Shown in pieces: positions 38,850 to 47,950 of a stretch of 64,000 nt of DNA. Every line of letters begins with the position of its first letter. Positions within the stretch are counted from its first letter, which is position 1. Origin of the DNA: Martinezella miluonensis (GTDB lineage: Bacteria; Pseudomonadota; Alphaproteobacteria; Rhizobiales; Rhizobiaceae); the NCBI RefSeq assembly GCF_900094545.1, contig NZ_FMAH01000004.1, forward strand, positions 124,001 to 188,000, given 5' to 3'. The position numbers and the translations under genes were made by a program. The notes under the pieces are model-generated. The model was not told where the DNA came from. It was given only the letters and a program-made list of their open reading frames with translations, and did not search any database.

Positions 38850-39048
38850 TCCTTCCCCAAGCGCTCGTATAACTAGCTGAATCCCATCGGAATTTCAGTT
38901 TTTGCGAATGGGGTTTGAACGTCCTTCGGCTCCCAAAGCCAAGCGTGGCAATTCGTTCTCGCGTCCTCTCAATCGGACACACCGACGACCCCTCGACGGC
39001 GTCGCATCCGCAAGCTGCAGGCCCATCGGATGGGAACAGGAAGGGCGC

Positions 39049-39474
39049 CTATTCTTCCAAGCAGGGAAAGGCGAATTTGAAGGAGCGTGCGATCAGCGCG
39101 CTGGCGGGCCGCTCGAGCTGCCAGGAATGCTCCGACATCCATTTGCAAGCGATCATGGTCGCTCTTGCGTTGCTGAGATCGGGCGGGAGGCAGAAGGCGC
39201 CGACGAACTGCTGAAGATAGCGTTCGTAGCGGGATGAGTTCTTCGGCGTCTGCTTTGTGGCGCGGATCGTCAGATTCTTCGTGCGCTGCGCTTCGTCGAG
39301 AATTCCCTGCACGTAGACCGAGGCAAGCGCCTGTTCTTCCTCGCACCATTCATCGAGCTGTTTGCCGGTAACGGCATGTTCGATGACCGGTGCTGCTTTT
39401 TCTGAGCTTTCTTCGCAGAGCGCGATCTGAGGCATGAGGAGAAGGGACGCTGCGAGGGAGAGCGAAAGCCTCAT
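39049..39474 (-). CDS. Secreted protein with Rap1a/Tai-like domain
   Basis: 141 residues. A signal peptide (MRLSLSLAASLLLMPQIALC) precedes a domain with the pattern LDEWCEEEQ, ASVYVQGILDE, FCLPPDLSNARAT and a final FKFAFPC. The spacing of cysteines (44, 95, 113, 138) and the motif order fit the Rap1a/Tai family, named from periplasmic immunity proteins against type VI amidase effectors. No effector or secretion gene is close, so here it may be a housekeeping relative or orphan immunity protein. Start at 39474 with AGGT upstream. Confidence 0.65.
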   Translation of the reverse strand: MRLSLSLAASLLLMPQIALCEESSEKAAPVIEHAVTGKQLDEWCEEEQALASVYVQGILDEAQRTKNLTIRATKQTPKNSSRYERYLQQFVGAFCLPPDLSNARATMIACKWMSEHSWQLERPASALIARSFKFAFPCLEE

Positions 39475-39982
39475 TCGACGACCTACATCATGGAGGAAAG
39501 ACTGGCAGCCAGAAAAACCACTAACGGCAGGGAAGTTGCCACGAAAAGCACGAGAGAGACAGGCATCCAGCCACCTTCTATTCAAATTTAATCTTAGCCC
39601 GAAGAGCTTCGGGCCGGAAGGTCGATCGGTCACCACGTTCAGGCGGTCCAATATCATCAAACGTGGTCCTGGGAGGTTAACATTTTATTAATAGATGTAC
39701 CGCTTTGACGGGCCTCCTGATTTTAGGAACGTGGAGGCGGAGGGTTTTGCCCTAGCTCGCTTTCCCTTCGAAGAAGTCGCGTTCGCTTGAGAATATGAGG
39801 TGAGGGCACCTGGATCGGGGTGCCTGGCCCCATATTCGAGCAATCGGTTGTTGTCTGGCGGCGACGCATCGGTATGAATCTCGGCGCCTGTTGCAGCGAT
39901 GCCTTGAAAGCGTAGCCGCAGGCGATTAAGACACGCGTAGCACTGTAGCAAAGCCGGCCTGGTAAAGGCGCAAGAGGATATG
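39475..39982. other. Intergenic region between Rap1a-like gene and methyltransferase
   Basis: About 510 bases between divergent genes. It holds an AT-rich segment with a full CtrA-type motif (39677-39691). No gene is supported; a 118-codon minus frame at 39688-40044 lacks any features. Confidence 0.55.
39677..39691. promoter_or_regulatory. CtrA-type box TTAA-N7-TTAA
   Basis: TTAACATTTTATTAA exactly matches the CtrA consensus of alphaproteobacteria. It is 203 bases upstream of the Rap1a-like gene and 292 bases upstream of the methyltransferase gene. The surroundings are AT-rich, so chance occurrence is possible. Confidence 0.5.
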
Positions 39983-40651
39983 ATGGATTTCGAAGCAGCA
40001 CGCGTGAAGATGGTCGAGAACCAGGTCCGTACGACGGATGTCACCTCCCATTCCGTGTTGAGTGCATTTTTCGCGGTGCCGCGCGAAAATTTCGTGCCGG
40101 AGAAGTCGAAGCTCCTGGCCTATATCGATTGCGATATCGAGACTGCCCCGGCAGCCGCAGGCAAGCCCGCTCGCTTCCTGATGGAAGCCTCGCCGCTGGC
40201 CAAGCTGCTGCAACTCGGTGCTATTACCAAGGAAGACAAGGTTCTAGATATCGGTTGCGGCACGGGCTACGTGTCCGCCGTCCTGTCGCTCGTCGCAGGC
40301 AAGGTCGTCGCTCTCGAATCGGATGCGGATCTCGCCGCCCAAGCCAAGACCAATCTCGCAGCACTCGGCTATGAAAACGTCACGGTCGTGACCGGCGATC
40401 TCGAAAAGGGTCACGCCGGCGACGCACCCTACGATGTCATCTTCCTGAATGGCTCGATCGAGCAGCTGCCGCAGGCGCTTCTGGACCAGCTCGGCGAGGA
40501 CGGACGCCTGATCGCCGTGCTTGGCTATGGCCATGCGGCGCGCGCCACCGTTTTCATGCGCGAGCGCGGCGCTTTCTCGGAGAATGTCTTCTTCAACGCG
40601 TCGATCAAGCCGCTGCCTGGCTTCGCCAAGGCCAAGGAATTCGTATTCTGA
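39983..40651 (+). CDS. Protein-L-isoaspartate O-methyltransferase family protein
   Basis: 222 residues. SAM-binding motif I is VLDIGCGTG (88-96), with ALESD in strand 2 and YDVIFLNGSIEQLP in motif post II. It belongs to the PCMT family but has the rhizobial variant N-terminus (MVENQVRTTDV) and lacks the canonical isoaspartate-binding loop, so repair activity is not certain. Of two adjacent ATGs, the second (39983) has AGAGG at a workable spacing. A terminator follows. Elsewhere in the Rhizobiaceae this gene precedes tolC; here popZ follows directly. Confidence 0.85.
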   Translation: MDFEAARVKMVENQVRTTDVTSHSVLSAFFAVPRENFVPEKSKLLAYIDCDIETAPAAAGKPARFLMEASPLAKLLQLGAITKEDKVLDIGCGTGYVSAVLSLVAGKVVALESDADLAAQAKTNLAALGYENVTVVTGDLEKGHAGDAPYDVIFLNGSIEQLPQALLDQLGEDGRLIAVLGYGHAARATVFMRERGAFSENVFFNASIKPLPGFAKAKEFVF

Positions 40652-40678
40652 TTATTTGAAGATCGGCAATGCATTCGG

Positions 40679-40704
40679 CAGGCGCCTTCGGGCGCCTGTT
40701 TTTT
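40679..40704 (+). terminator. Rho-independent terminator after the methyltransferase
   Basis: CAGGCGCC/GGCGCCTG 8-bp stem with TTCG tetraloop, then TTTTTT. Strong. Confidence 0.95.
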
Positions 40705-40893
40705 ATTGTGCGCGCATATGGCAGAATCAGCCGTAGCGGTGCGATTCGCCGTCATCGTTACAAAACTGTGCATCACCGGGTTTAGTGCTTTCCAGGTGAT
40801 TTTTTTCCCGGGGACAGTCATCTAGGGTGGCCCTGGTTCGAGCGCCGCTTTGGTGAGTTTCCGGTCGCTGAATATGGGAAAACGGGGATGAAT

Positions 40894-41766
40894 ATGGCTC
40901 AGCCAAATGTAGTGCGTGAACCGTCCATGGAAGAGATCCTGGCGTCGATCCGCCGGATCATCGAAAGCAACGAGCCCGGCAGCACGAAGCCGATGCCAGC
41001 GACACATTTTGCCGCTGGCGGTGGAAGTGAAGACGATATCCAGCTGACCGTCGATGAAGAGTTCGCTGCTGCCGATCGAGCTCGTGCTTCTACACAGGAT
41101 CCGCGTTTCGTCGCTGCAAACTCGCAGGTGCCCGTTTCCGAGCCGGAAAGCGCCAACCGTGGCCTGTCGCTTGCTGATGTCGCCGCGCGCGTTCGTGCCG
41201 CTTCCGAGCGCAATGCCGCATTGCTGAGTGCCGGGCGCGAGCTGCCGCAGCAACGGGAATTGCCGCCGGCCATGGCTGCACGCCTTGCTGAAGCGCGAGT
41301 CGAGCCGGCTATCGACTATCCGTTGCGACACGCGATTTCCGAAGTCGCGCCGCCTGTGGCGGTGGTACCGCCTGCTGCCGAGTTGGAACCCGAGATGGAA
41401 GAGATCAAGCCACCGGAAGCTGTCGCAGCTCCGCAGCTGGTTGTGCCGCTGGTGGAGACGCCGGCCTTCCACGCTCCAGAAGTACCGCGGCCGGCTGCAT
41501 TGGAAGCCGAAGCCGCGCTGACGCCTGCTCAGGCTGCGCCCGCATCGTCGGCGCTGATGTCCGAAGACACTGGTGCGCAAGTCGCCCGCTCGTTTGAAGA
41601 GCTTGCTGCCATCGTCGATGGCGGCCCGCGCCGCTCTCTCGATGAACTGGCCCAGGAGATGCTGCGGCCCATGCTGCAGGAATGGCTCGACGACAATCTG
41701 CCGACCTTGGTGGAGCGCCTCGTGCGCGAAGAAATCGAACGAGTGGCACGCGGCCCGCGCCGCTGA
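40894..41766 (+). CDS. popZ: PopZ-like polar organizing protein (DUF2497)
   Basis: 290 residues. The N-terminal segment EPSMEEILASIRRIIES, a long Pro/Ala/Glu-rich disordered middle (about 100-230) and a C-terminal helical pair (LDELAQEMLRPMLQEWLDDN, then LVEREE-like helices) are the architecture of PopZ. PopZ forms a polar condensate that anchors ParB-parS and cell-cycle regulators; in Agrobacterium it marks the growing pole. Start at 40894 with GGGG at 6 bases rather than the ATG two codons earlier. It precedes valS, the usual alphaproteobacterial order. Confidence 0.9.
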   Translation: MAQPNVVREPSMEEILASIRRIIESNEPGSTKPMPATHFAAGGGSEDDIQLTVDEEFAAADRARASTQDPRFVAANSQVPVSEPESANRGLSLADVAARVRAASERNAALLSAGRELPQQRELPPAMAARLAEARVEPAIDYPLRHAISEVAPPVAVVPPAAELEPEMEEIKPPEAVAAPQLVVPLVETPAFHAPEVPRPAALEAEAALTPAQAAPASSALMSEDTGAQVARSFEELAAIVDGGPRRSLDELAQEMLRPMLQEWLDDNLPTLVERLVREEIERVARGPRR

Positions 41767-41793
41767 CAGCCTTGAGCTTCGGGTAGACGATCC

Positions 41794-41822
41794 GCCGCTC
41801 CGGGCTCCGGGGCGGCTTTTTT
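41794..41822 (+). terminator. Rho-independent terminator after popZ
   Basis: GCCGCTCCGG and CCGGGGCGGC stem around a GCT loop, then TTTTTT. Strong. Confidence 0.85.
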
Positions 41823-41888
41823 ATTGACTCGCTTCCAGCCATCCTATTTACAACCCGCATCACCCAGTCCTCTAGATCCGGTCAAAAA

Positions 41889-44732
41889 ATGCTCGACAAA
41901 ACATATGATTCCGCCGCCGTCGAACCGAAGATCGCCCAAAAATGGGATGAAGCCGACGCTTTTCGCGCCGGTGCGAACGCCAAGCCGGGCGCTGAAACCT
42001 TCACCATCGTCATTCCGCCGCCGAACGTGACCGGTTCGCTGCACATGGGTCATGCGCTGAACAACACGCTGCAGGACATCATGGTGCGGTTCGAGCGCAT
42101 GCGCGGCAAAGACGTTCTCTGGCAGCCCGGCATGGACCATGCCGGCATCGCCACGCAGATGGTCGTCGAGCGTCGGCTGGCCGAAAGGCAGCAGCCGGAT
42201 CGCCACAAGATGGGCCGCGAAGCCTTCATCGACAATGTTTGGGAATGGAAGGCTGAATCGGGCGGTTTGATCTTCAATCAGCTCAAGCGCCTCGGCGCTT
42301 CCTGCGACTGGTCGCGCGAGCGCTTCACCATGGATGAGGGCCTGTCGAAGGCCGTTCTCGAAGTCTTCGTCACGCTCTACAAGGAAGGCCTGATCTATCG
42401 CGACAAGCGGCTGGTCAACTGGGATCCGAAGATGCTGACCGCGATTTCGGACATCGAAGTCGAGCAGCACGAGGTCAATGGCAATCTCTGGTACCTGCGT
42501 TACCCGCTGGAGCCGGGCGTCACCTATCAGCATCCGGTCGCCTTTGACGAAGACGGCAAGCCGACCGAATGGGAAACGCGCGACTATCTCGTCGTCGCCA
42601 CCACCCGCCCCGAAACCATGCTCGGCGATACAGGCGTCGCAGTTAACCCGGACGACGAACGTTACAAGTCGCTCGTCGGCAAGCATGTCATCCTGCCGAT
42701 AGTCGGCCGCCGCATCCCGATCGTGGCCGACGAATATCCGGATCCGACGGCTGGAACGGGCGTAGTCAAGATGACGCCGGCGCATGATTTCAACGACTTC
42801 GACGTCGGCAAGCGCCGCGGTCTGCGCGTTGTCAACATTCTGACCCCGGAAGCCACCATTGCCATCAAGGACAACGAGGATTTCCTCGAAGGTCTCGATC
42901 ATCCTGCCGCACTGCACGGCGCTTGGGATGAGCTGGAGGGCAAGGACCGTTTCGAAGCGCGCAAGATCATCGTCCGCATTTTCGAAGAATCCGAATTGCT
43001 CGACAAGATCGAGCCGCACAAGCACATGGTTCCGCATGGCGACCGCGGTGGCGTGCCGATCGAGCCGCGACTGACCGAGCAATGGTATGTCGACGCCAAG
43101 ACGCTAGCCGAACCGGCGATCGCCTCTGTTCGCGAAGGTCGCACCAAGCTCGTTCCGAAGAGCTGGGACAAGACCTATTACGACTGGATGGAAAACATTC
43201 AGCCGTGGTGCGTTTCCCGTCAGCTTTGGTGGGGTCACCAGATTCCCGCCTGGTACGGACCGGATGGCCAGGTCTTCGTTGAGAAGACCGAGGAAGAAGC
43301 GCTGCAGGCCGCTATCCAGCACTATCTCTCGCATGAAGGGCCGATGAAGGCCTATGTCGAGGATCTGCTTGAGAACTTCAAGCCGGGCGAAATCCTGACG
43401 CGCGACGAAGACGTGCTCGACACCTGGTTCTCGTCTGCGCTCTGGCCGTTCTCGACGCTCGGCTGGCCAGATGAGACGCCGGAACTGGAGCGCTACTATC
43501 CAACCAACGTCCTCGTCACCGGCTTCGACATCATCTTCTTCTGGGTTGCCCGCATGATGATGATGGGCCTTCATTTCATGAAGGATGAGAACGGCGAATC
43601 TGTCGAGCCTTTCAGCACCGTCTATGTCCACGCCTTGGTGCGTGACAAGAACGGGCAGAAGATGTCGAAGTCCAAGGGCAACGTCATCGACCCGCTGGAG
43701 CTGATCGACCAGTACGGCGCCGATTCGCTGCGTTTCACGCTGGCGATCATGGCCGCACAGGGCCGTGACGTGAAGCTCGACCCGGCCCGCATCGCGGGTT
43801 ACCGCAATTTCGGCACCAAGCTCTGGAACGCTACGCGCTTTGCCGAAATGAACGGCGCCAAGAGCGATCCGCATTTCGTGCCCGAGGCTGCCGAGCTGAC
43901 CGTCAACCGCTGGATCCTGACCGAGCTGGCGCGTGCGGAGCGTGATGTCACCGAGGCGCTGGTAAGCTTCCGCTTCAACGATGCGGCGGGCGCGCTCTAT
44001 CGCTTCATCTGGAATCAGTTCTGCGACTGGTATCTCGAACTGCTGAAGCCGATCTTCAATGGCGAAGACGAGAATGCCAAGGCGGAGGCTCAATCCTGTG
44101 CCGCCTATGTTCTGGAAGAGACCTATAAGCTGCTGCATCCCTTCATGCCGTTCATGACCGAAGAGCTTTGGGCGCACACGGCGGGCGAGGGCAAGGAGCG
44201 TGATGGCCTCATCTGCCATGCCGATTGGCCGGCTCCGTCCTATGCCGACGACGTTGCTGCCGACGAGATCAACTGGCTGATCGACCTCGTCTCCGGCATT
44301 CGCTCGGTTCGTTCGGAAATGAATGTGCCGCCCGCTGCTACCGCGCCGCTGGTCGTCGTAGATGCCAATAGCCTGACCCGCGAGCGCCTGTTCCGCCATG
44401 ACGCCGCCATCAAGCGTCTGGCGCGTGTCGAGGCGATTTCGCTGGCCGACACGGCACCGAAGGGTGCCGCCCAGATCGTTATCGGCGAGGCGACCGTCTG
44501 CCTGCCGCTTGGCAGCCTTATCGATCTGTCGGCCGAAAAGGCCCGTCTCGAGAAGGCGATTGCGAAGAACGAGCAGGAGATCGCCCGCATCCTCGGCAAG
44601 CTCTCGAACGAAAAGTTCGTGGCCAACGCGAATCCGGACGTCGTTGCCGCCGAACGCGAGCGTCTCGGCGAACTCGAAGGGCAGCAGGCCAGCCTCAAGG
44701 TGGCGCTGGCCCGGGTCAGCGAGGCCGGCTGA
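41889..44732 (+). CDS. valS: Valyl-tRNA synthetase
   Basis: 947 residues, class Ia. HIGH-type motif HMGH at 52-55 (PNVTGSLHMGHALNN), KMSKSKGN at 591-598, a CP1 editing domain between them (ATTRPETMLGDTGV), an anticodon-binding domain and a C-terminal coiled coil (about 880-945). Length fits the bacterial norm. The ATG at 41889 starts MLDKTYDSA, typical for alphaproteobacteria. Terminators lie before and after, so it is a single-gene unit. Confidence 0.97.
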   Translation: MLDKTYDSAAVEPKIAQKWDEADAFRAGANAKPGAETFTIVIPPPNVTGSLHMGHALNNTLQDIMVRFERMRGKDVLWQPGMDHAGIATQMVVERRLAERQQPDRHKMGREAFIDNVWEWKAESGGLIFNQLKRLGASCDWSRERFTMDEGLSKAVLEVFVTLYKEGLIYRDKRLVNWDPKMLTAISDIEVEQHEVNGNLWYLRYPLEPGVTYQHPVAFDEDGKPTEWETRDYLVVATTRPETMLGDTGVAVNPDDERYKSLVGKHVILPIVGRRIPIVADEYPDPTAGTGVVKMTPAHDFNDFDVGKRRGLRVVNILTPEATIAIKDNEDFLEGLDHPAALHGAWDELEGKDRFEARKIIVRIFEESELLDKIEPHKHMVPHGDRGGVPIEPRLTEQWYVDAKTLAEPAIASVREGRTKLVPKSWDKTYYDWMENIQPWCVSRQLWWGHQIPAWYGPDGQVFVEKTEEEALQAAIQHYLSHEGPMKAYVEDLLENFKPGEILTRDEDVLDTWFSSALWPFSTLGWPDETPELERYYPTNVLVTGFDIIFFWVARMMMMGLHFMKDENGESVEPFSTVYVHALVRDKNGQKMSKSKGNVIDPLELIDQYGADSLRFTLAIMAAQGRDVKLDPARIAGYRNFGTKLWNATRFAEMNGAKSDPHFVPEAAELTVNRWILTELARAERDVTEALVSFRFNDAAGALYRFIWNQFCDWYLELLKPIFNGEDENAKAEAQSCAAYVLEETYKLLHPFMPFMTEELWAHTAGEGKERDGLICHADWPAPSYADDVAADEINWLIDLVSGIRSVRSEMNVPPAATAPLVVVDANSLTRERLFRHDAAIKRLARVEAISLADTAPKGAAQIVIGEATVCLPLGSLIDLSAEKARLEKAIAKNEQEIARILGKLSNEKFVANANPDVVAAERERLGELEGQQASLKVALARVSEAG

Positions 44733-45145
44733 GGACGAAGATCCAATCAATTGAAATAGTTAGAAGGGCATGTGACGAAGGTCGCGTGCCCTTCTTTTTT
44801 GTCCGGCCGATTCTGGACGAGCCTGTTGGGCGATGGAATTCCCGGCCGCCAGCTTCGCGCAGGCGAAATATATTATCCTTAAAATCAGTGGGCATTTTCG
44901 AAAAGCTGAACTGTTGTCAGATTGTAACAGAAATGTTGCAGTGAAGAATGGGAATCTACGCGGGGATAAAAATGATATTAAAAAGGCAAAATCTGACTAA
45001 TTTTACCGCCCCAGTGATGCGGAGTTCACTTTCTTACGTAAACCAATTGCTAACTCAGGTGTTCATCGCTCTTCCTGGCCGCATTGCCAATTCACTCGAT
45101 CGTCGCAACAATCGAATAAATGAATGCACCAGTGGGGGAGACACA
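44733..45145. other. Intergenic region upstream of the FadL-type gene
   Basis: About 410 bases. It holds the valS terminator and an AT-rich promoter region. The reading frame of the next gene stays open back to 44948, but the 66 extra codons look non-coding. Confidence 0.6.
44762..44800 (+). terminator. Rho-independent terminator after valS
   Basis: A 9-bp stem AGAAGGGCA/TGCCCTTCT with a nested GAC/GTC part, then TTTTTT. Strong. Confidence 0.92.
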
Positions 45146-46402
45146 ATGGCATTTTCAATTGCGTTGAGGGGCGCAGTCGCACTCGTCATCGGCACGTCTT
45201 TCGCGGGCGCCGCTTTTGCGGGCGGCCTGGATCGTGGCGGTTACGACATCGACCTGCTCTTCGACAAGGGACGTTATGTTTTCGAGTCCGGCGTTACCTA
45301 CGTCATGCCCGACCGCAAACTGAAGAACGCCAAGGACATTAATCCGCTCGACGGCAATCTCAACAATCGCAGCCGTTCGGTCGATGCGTCCGCAAATTAT
45401 GCGATACCCTATGCGGCCTTTAAGGTCGGTATTACCGACGACCTCGATTGCATGGCCGACTATTCCCAGCCATTCGGCGGCCATCTCAACGAGGGCCCGA
45501 ATTGGGCCGGCGCCAACAATGAAATTGAGACGAAGGTGCGGACGAACAATTATTCGGCCACCTGCTCGTACAAGTTCGATATGGGTCCGGGGCAGCTGCG
45601 CGTGATCGGCGGCGGCTTCTATCAGGAAGTCAGCGGCTTCAAATCGCGACTGGTCTTCGACACTCCGGCGCCGATCTCTGCACTTTATAACGGCGTCGGC
45701 TCGCTTGACGTCGACGGCCATGGCTGGGGCTGGCGTGCCGGCCTTGCCTATGAAATTCCGGAATACGCTTTCCGCACCAGCCTCGTCTACAACAGCCGGG
45801 TCAAATACGACAACCTTAAGGGTAGCGTCGATTTGACCCAAGTGCCTCCACCCGTTGTTCCCGGCGGCTTCGGTGGCAAGGTGACCTCCGTCTTCGGATC
45901 GGCCGATGCGCCTGACTCGCTGGAGTGGAAGGTTCAGACTGGTATCGCGCCGGACTGGCTCGCTTTCGGTTCGGTCAAGTGGACGAACTGGAGCGTTCTG
46001 CAAAGCATCGCGCTCTGCCCGACGGCCAATAGCAGCATCGCTTGCAACCGAAAGACTCAGTTGACGTCGCTTGATCTGCTCTATCAGGATGGCTGGACCA
46101 TAACCGGCGGTATTGGGCACAAGTTCAATGACCAGTGGAGCGGTGCGGTCAGCCTGACCTGGGATCGCGGCACGAGCGAGGGCTATGGCATGAACAGCGA
46201 TACGTGGACGCTAGGCGCCGGCGTTGCCTATAAGCCGACGGAGCATGTTCAGTTCAATTTCGGTGGCGCGCTTGGTCTGATGACCAGCGGCAAATCCGGA
46301 CCGGTCACCCGCGGCGGCGTCGTCTATGGCAATGATGCCACCTATAGCTTCGGTAATGATTTGGTTGCAGCTCTTCAGACTTCTGTGAAGGTCAGCTTCT
46401 GA
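45146..46402 (+). CDS. FadL/TodX-family outer membrane transport protein
   Basis: 418 residues. A signal peptide (MAFSIALRGAVALVIGTSFA, cleavage near AFA) is followed by GGLDRGGYDIDLLFDKGRY. Many amphipathic strands and a terminal Phe (TSVKVSF) indicate an outer membrane barrel. The pattern ITDDLDCMADYSQPFGG with a plug-like start and LYQDGWTITGGIGHKF fits the OmpP1/FadL/TodX family, which brings hydrophobic compounds across the outer membrane. The substrate is unknown. The start at 45146 has GGGGGAG at 5 bases. It is an isolated gene with a probable terminator. Confidence 0.85.
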   Translation: MAFSIALRGAVALVIGTSFAGAAFAGGLDRGGYDIDLLFDKGRYVFESGVTYVMPDRKLKNAKDINPLDGNLNNRSRSVDASANYAIPYAAFKVGITDDLDCMADYSQPFGGHLNEGPNWAGANNEIETKVRTNNYSATCSYKFDMGPGQLRVIGGGFYQEVSGFKSRLVFDTPAPISALYNGVGSLDVDGHGWGWRAGLAYEIPEYAFRTSLVYNSRVKYDNLKGSVDLTQVPPPVVPGGFGGKVTSVFGSADAPDSLEWKVQTGIAPDWLAFGSVKWTNWSVLQSIALCPTANSSIACNRKTQLTSLDLLYQDGWTITGGIGHKFNDQWSGAVSLTWDRGTSEGYGMNSDTWTLGAGVAYKPTEHVQFNFGGALGLMTSGKSGPVTRGGVVYGNDATYSFGNDLVAALQTSVKVSF

Positions 46403-47086
46403 CGATAAACTCCTGGATTGAATAGGTTTATCGCTTATTCTCTCCTGTCGGACTCAGCGCTGCGAGCTCCATCGAGCCTCACAGCGTTTTCTTGCCGGGT
46501 CGTCGCCCGTTAGGCCGCGAAAATGGTCTGTGTGCGCGATTCATGGTTAAGGAAATCTCAGCACCGGTAAAATTTTTGTGACGAATTAGCAACACTCTAT
46601 TTCAAGAGACTGCAGGTCCGTGATCAGATCGCAATTTGTCCATTTCCCGCCACAAATGGGGAGCAGCGATTACGTGGGCACAGGGGCAAGCCTTGTAGAA
46701 AGTGCGTAAGCGGTCGATGGGTGAACTTCCACTTTGGCATAAGCAACAATCCGGGATCGGAGCCGTCATGCTTCCGATGCGGGGGGGAAGTCTTTGTCTG
46801 CCAAGGGAAGTCGTCGACCCGACGATGTCCAATCTCACTCATTGGAATTCGAATGAGAACGCCGGTTCGGCGGTGAGATACGATAACGGCCGCGCAAATG
46901 CTGGTTTGGACATAATTGCAAGCTATGCTCGCAATTGTGGCAAACAGCCTCGGTTGAATGCCACGGGAACCGTCCTTTCCAAGGATGATCCAGTCTCGTG
47001 CGCCATCAGGGAAAACATTCGCGAATCTGGCGGCGCGTGTACAAACGCCGTGACAGGTCCGAATGGAGCGAAAGAAATCGACTGTT
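46403..47086. other. Gene-poor stretch between FadL-type gene and exoR
   Basis: About 680 bases. It contains the terminator at 46458-46490 and the exoR leader. Overlapping frames on both strands (46624-47241 minus, 46702-47094 plus) lack family features and good starts. The length suggests a long exoR leader with its own promoter. Confidence 0.5.
46458..46490 (+). terminator. Probable terminator after the FadL-type gene
   Basis: Imperfect stem beginning CGCTG and ending CAGCG with an inner GAG/CTC part, followed by TTTTCTT. Confidence 0.55.
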
Positions 47087-47890
47087 ATGTTTAAGTCCGA
47101 GTTCATATCAGCGAGAGTCATGATGCTCAGCCTGTCCCTTGCCACCGCGGTGGCGCTGGCAGGCCAAGCCCGGGCATTTGATATCAATGCCGGCATCAGC
47201 AAGGAATCAGGTCCGTTCGATCTCTTCAAGTTCGGTTTCAAGGCCTACAAGAACGGACAGAAGGAAGAGGCGGTCGAGGCCTATCGCTACGCCGCCGAAA
47301 AGGGCCACACGGGCTCGCGATGGGCTCTCGCCAACATGTATGCCGATGGCGATGGCGTCACGCAGAACGATTTCGAAGCCTTCAAGATCTACAGCGAGAT
47401 CGCCCAGCAGGGCGTGGAGCCGGGCTCGGAAGACACCGGCTTCTTCATTAATGCGCTCCTGGCTCTCGCCGGCTATTACAAGAAAGGCATTTCCAACAGC
47501 CCGGTCAAGGTTGATCTCGGTCAGGCTCGCCAGCTCTATTTCCAGGTCGCATCGACCTTCGGTGTTCCCGAGGCTCAGTTCCAGCTTGCGCAGATGATGC
47601 TGTCAGGCGAGGGCGGTGCCTCCAACGTGCAGCAGGCCAAGAAGTGGCTGAACCAGGCGCGCAAAAGCGGCCATCCTGGCGCCATGGCCGTCTTCGGCAA
47701 TCTTCTTTTCCAGGAAGGGCAGTCCATTCGCGGCCTGGCCTTCATGACGGCCGCGCTCGACAAGTGTAAGCCGAAGGACTGCGGCTGGATGGAAGACATC
47801 CAGGAGCAGGCGTTCTCTGTCGCCAATGAGAACGACCGCCGTGTCGCAGTATCGATGGCACATCAGCTCGATGTTGCCGGCCCCGACTGA
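47087..47890 (+). CDS. exoR: Periplasmic regulator of exopolysaccharide synthesis ExoR
   Basis: 267 residues. A signal peptide (MFKSEFISARVMMLSLSLAT, cleavage after QARA at 30) is followed by Sel1/TPR-like repeats (AVEAYRYAAEKGHTGSRWA, ALANMYADGDGV, AQFQLAQMMLSGEGG). ExoR binds the ExoS sensor in the periplasm and restrains the ExoS-ChvI two-component system. Loss leads to excess succinoglycan and loss of motility. Length equals the rhizobial ExoR (about 268). The start is the ATG at 47087; eight codons upstream an ATG also exists, but the conserved family begins at MFKSEF. No exoS or chvI is in the window. Confidence 0.94.
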   Translation: MFKSEFISARVMMLSLSLATAVALAGQARAFDINAGISKESGPFDLFKFGFKAYKNGQKEEAVEAYRYAAEKGHTGSRWALANMYADGDGVTQNDFEAFKIYSEIAQQGVEPGSEDTGFFINALLALAGYYKKGISNSPVKVDLGQARQLYFQVASTFGVPEAQFQLAQMMLSGEGGASNVQQAKKWLNQARKSGHPGAMAVFGNLLFQEGQSIRGLAFMTAALDKCKPKDCGWMEDIQEQAFSVANENDRRVAVSMAHQLDVAGPD

Positions 47891-47950
47891 TCGGCTGACA
47901 CTTTAGGACGCGAAGAGCCGCAATCGAGCCTGATCGGTCAGATTTGAAGC

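Noticed and set aside
46624..47241. 205-codon minus frame and 130-codon plus frame upstream of exoR
   Set aside because: Overlap each other and the exoR start, no motifs, no convincing starts.
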